Source: UBA1433 sp964581565 (lineage in GTDB: Bacteria > Bacillota > Clostridia > Eubacteriales > UBA1433). From it: DNA of 16,085 bases. This document shows, in pieces, positions 14,545 to 16,085 of the stretch (the stretch's first letter is position 1; each line of letters begins with the position of its first letter). The notes under the pieces were generated by a model, which worked only from the letters and a program-made list of their open reading frames with translations, was not told the origin of the DNA and searched no databases. The stretch is from positions 1 through 16,085 of the forward strand of contig CAZOOZ010000015.1 in the NCBI GenBank assembly GCA_964581565.1, written 5' to 3'. A program made the position numbers and the translations under genes.

Positions 14545-15048
14545 TTAAATTATTATAAAGCTAGGAACTTCGAAATTATTATCATAAAACCAAACATTAT
14601 GCAAATTATGTATATCTGTGATTTTATTAAAAGTACTTTTAACATATTTGCCATGTGCTTTTGCGGCTATTGAACCGTCGGATAGAACAATCTTTCCTTC
14701 CGCTTCATATAAAAGTCGGTTCTCTCGTGTCATTTTTGCAACAATCAAGATTTCTTCGTTTAATGGAACAGGCTTGATATAACGCGTATCCAAAGTGGCG
14801 GTAACGGCCCAGCCTTCAGGATCATCGATCATATTGACTCTGCCCAAAATTTCATCGAGCAAAGTACATACCATGCCTCCGTGGAGACGATCGGGATAGC
14901 TCTGATACATTACTGAAATATTTGTTTTACAAATGACTTCATGATTCTCCGTCTCAAAAAAATGAGTTTTTAATCCAAAATCATTATATAGTCCGCAAAC
15001 AATACACATGCTGCTGTTATTTTGCATTTTTGTTATTTTATATTCCAT
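14545..15048 (-). CDS. PaaI-type hotdog-fold thioesterase
   Basis: A 167-residue hotdog-fold protein of the PaaI/YbgC-like acyl-CoA thioesterase group. Seen: an N-terminal CIVCG-x-N-x-x-GL opening (15-25) common in this subfamily, the active-site LHGGMVCTLLDEILG (55-69) with HGG at 56-58 and the acidic pair Asp65/Glu66, and the central-strand segment TATLDTRYIKPVPLNEEILIVAKM. It probably hydrolyses acyl- or aryl-CoA thioesters in the cytoplasm; the substrate cannot be told. The start at 15048 has GAGAGG nine bases upstream; the later Met at 15027 has no site. The last 20 or so residues are a hydrophobic tail beyond the fold core. AT-rich -10-like sequences lie upstream (15068-15087) but no clear -35. 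Confidence 0.85.
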   Translation of the reverse strand: MEYKITKMQNNSSMCIVCGLYNDFGLKTHFFETENHEVICKTNISVMYQSYPDRLHGGMVCTLLDEILGRVNMIDDPEGWAVTATLDTRYIKPVPLNEEILIVAKMTRENRLLYEAEGKIVLSDGSIAAKAHGKYVKSTFNKITDIHNLHNVWFYDNNFEVPSFIII

Positions 15049-15175
15049 AAAGCAAGACCTCTCAGGTATTATAATTTAATTATTATAAATTATTTTGAAT
15101 TTTAATTCTATACTATTTTAAAGAAATATTGTAACAGTATGCGATGACCAATTTGCATAATTATTCATTTTTAAC

Positions 15176-15204
15176 TTGATTATTTTTATGTTAGGTAATA
15201 TAAT
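15176..15204 (+). promoter_or_regulatory. Promoter of the amino-acid-binding protein gene
   Basis: TTGATT (15176-15181), a 17-base spacer and a perfect TATAAT (15199-15204), about 38 bases before the chosen start codon. No riboswitch-like structure fits the short leader. Confidence 0.72.
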
Positions 15205-15242
15205 ACTAAAAATAATATTTGTATAAAATAAGGAGAGATGAA

Positions 15243-16061
15243 ATGAAAAAAACTGCAATAATATTCATTACACTTCTTTTGTTAGTTGCAACACTTTCCG
15301 GATGCGGCAGCAGTGCATCTACGGCAGAAGATCTTACAATGACCGAAGGCGTTCTCACCATTGGTGTGGATAATACGTATCCGCCAATGGAATACAATGA
15401 TGAAGAAACAGGCGAGCTGGTCGGGTTTGATGTTGACTTGGCAAATGCCATTGCAGAAAAAATGAGTCTTGAAGTAAATTTCGTATCAACTGCGTGGGAT
15501 GCAATTTTTATCGGATTAGATACTGAAAAATACGATTGCATTATGTCTTCAGTTAGTATGACGGCTGAAAGGCTCGAAAATTTTGAGTTTACAAATCCAT
15601 ACTTGGCAAACGGTCAAGTTATCGTAGTAAAACCCGGTGATGAAAGCGTGCAAACACCGGAAGACTTAGAAGGAAAAAAAGTAGGCGTGCAACTTGAAAC
15701 AACCGCAGATACGGCATGTCAAAAGCATCAGGCAAGCGGTGTGGATTTTGATCTTGTTCAATATGATTCAATTGACCTTGCTTTCTTGGCAATGAAGAGC
15801 GGTAATGTGGATTGCATCGTAGTAGATATGGCAGTTGCAATTAATTATGCAGCTAAATATCCGGATGATTATGTAATCAGCAGTGCTTCGCTTACAAATG
15901 AACCGATTTCTATTTGCATCAAAAAAGGAAATACAGAGCTTAAAGATGCTATGCAGACTGCACTTGATGAAGTCATTGCAGACGGAACACTGGCTGAAAT
16001 CTCTGTAAAATGGCTCGGAGCAGATTATACTGCAAATATTGATACAGAATTAAGAGAATAA
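15243..16061 (+). CDS. Amino-acid ABC transporter substrate-binding lipoprotein (family 3)
   Basis: Extracellular binding lipoprotein of the polar amino-acid uptake class (SBP family 3, as in cystine- or glutamine-binding proteins). Seen: lipoprotein signal with lipobox LSGC (Cys21), the domain start LTIGVDNTYPPMEYND, GFDVDLANAIAEKM, the ligand-site region STAWDAIFIGL, IMSSVSMTAER (a ligand Ser/Thr-Arg stretch typical of the family), TNPYLANGQVIVV, and GKKVGVQLETTAD. The start is 15243 (272 residues), with AGGAG seven bases upstream; the longer frame from 15219 places polar residues before the signal and overlaps the ribosome binding site. Permease and ATPase genes would be expected beyond the right edge; only 24 bases follow. 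The specific amino acid cannot be read. Confidence 0.93.
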   Translation: MKKTAIIFITLLLLVATLSGCGSSASTAEDLTMTEGVLTIGVDNTYPPMEYNDEETGELVGFDVDLANAIAEKMSLEVNFVSTAWDAIFIGLDTEKYDCIMSSVSMTAERLENFEFTNPYLANGQVIVVKPGDESVQTPEDLEGKKVGVQLETTADTACQKHQASGVDFDLVQYDSIDLAFLAMKSGNVDCIVVDMAVAINYAAKYPDDYVISSASLTNEPISICIKKGNTELKDAMQTALDEVIADGTLAEISVKWLGADYTANIDTELRE

Positions 16062-16085
16062 CTAAAATCAGGTTTTTTTAAACAT

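Noticed and set aside
15068..15087. TATAAT-like elements upstream of the thioesterase on the minus strand
   Set aside because: Two matches occur in a very AT-rich stretch without any -35 at the right distance, and one would start transcription inside the ribosome binding site.

Overview
The window is an AT-rich chromosomal stretch of a low-GC Bacillota, most likely from the class Clostridia. The main evidence is the PHP-rapZ-yvcK-whiA cluster, a pfkA-pyk pair, a metNIQ importer, Gram-positive-style lipoprotein signals, strong AGGAGG-type ribosome binding sites and rho-independent terminators. I cannot name a genus. Nearly all of the window is ordinary core-genome content. I found no phage, transposon, CRISPR array, toxin-antitoxin pair or obvious defence system.

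Layout, left to right. (1) Bases 42-2351, plus strand: purD (last steps of a purine operon entering from the left), then a translationally coupled surface metallo-beta-lactamase-fold lipoprotein and a small DUF3006-type protein. (2) Bases 2355-3922, plus: a two-TM zinc-ribbon protein with its own promoter, a free-standing tRNA-Tyr with promoter and terminator, and a helix-hairpin-helix protein. (3) Bases 4027-4965, plus: an orphan LuxR-type regulator with a seven-TM sensor region. (4) Bases 4962-8468, minus: a four-gene operon PHP-rapZ-yvcK-whiA read from a promoter near 8500. It meets the LuxR gene tail to tail in a shared TTAA. (5) Bases 8588-11500, plus: metN-metI, an odd 284-base gap, and metQ, closed by a terminator. 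(6) Bases 11516-14536, plus: pfkA-pyk from a consensus-like promoter, then an unrecognised 129-residue protein with its own promoter and a bidirectional terminator. (7) Bases 14545-15048, minus: a PaaI-type hotdog thioesterase. (8) Bases 15176-16061, plus: an amino-acid-binding lipoprotein whose permease and ATPase would lie beyond the right edge.

Functionally the window combines purine synthesis, central glycolysis (the PFK and PK control steps), carbon and envelope control (RapZ, YvcK/GlmR, WhiA) and uptake of methionine and another amino acid. Four start codons were moved inward from the longest open frame because a ribosome binding site decides them: whiA, rapZ, the PHP gene and the terminal binding protein. 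A fifth, that of the 129-residue protein, was moved by one codon.

The points most worth a second look are the diverged DNA-binding motif of WhiA, the shared-stop convergent overlap, the coding-like gap between metI and metQ, the membrane-bound orphan LuxR regulator, and the conserved-looking but unrecognised small proteins.
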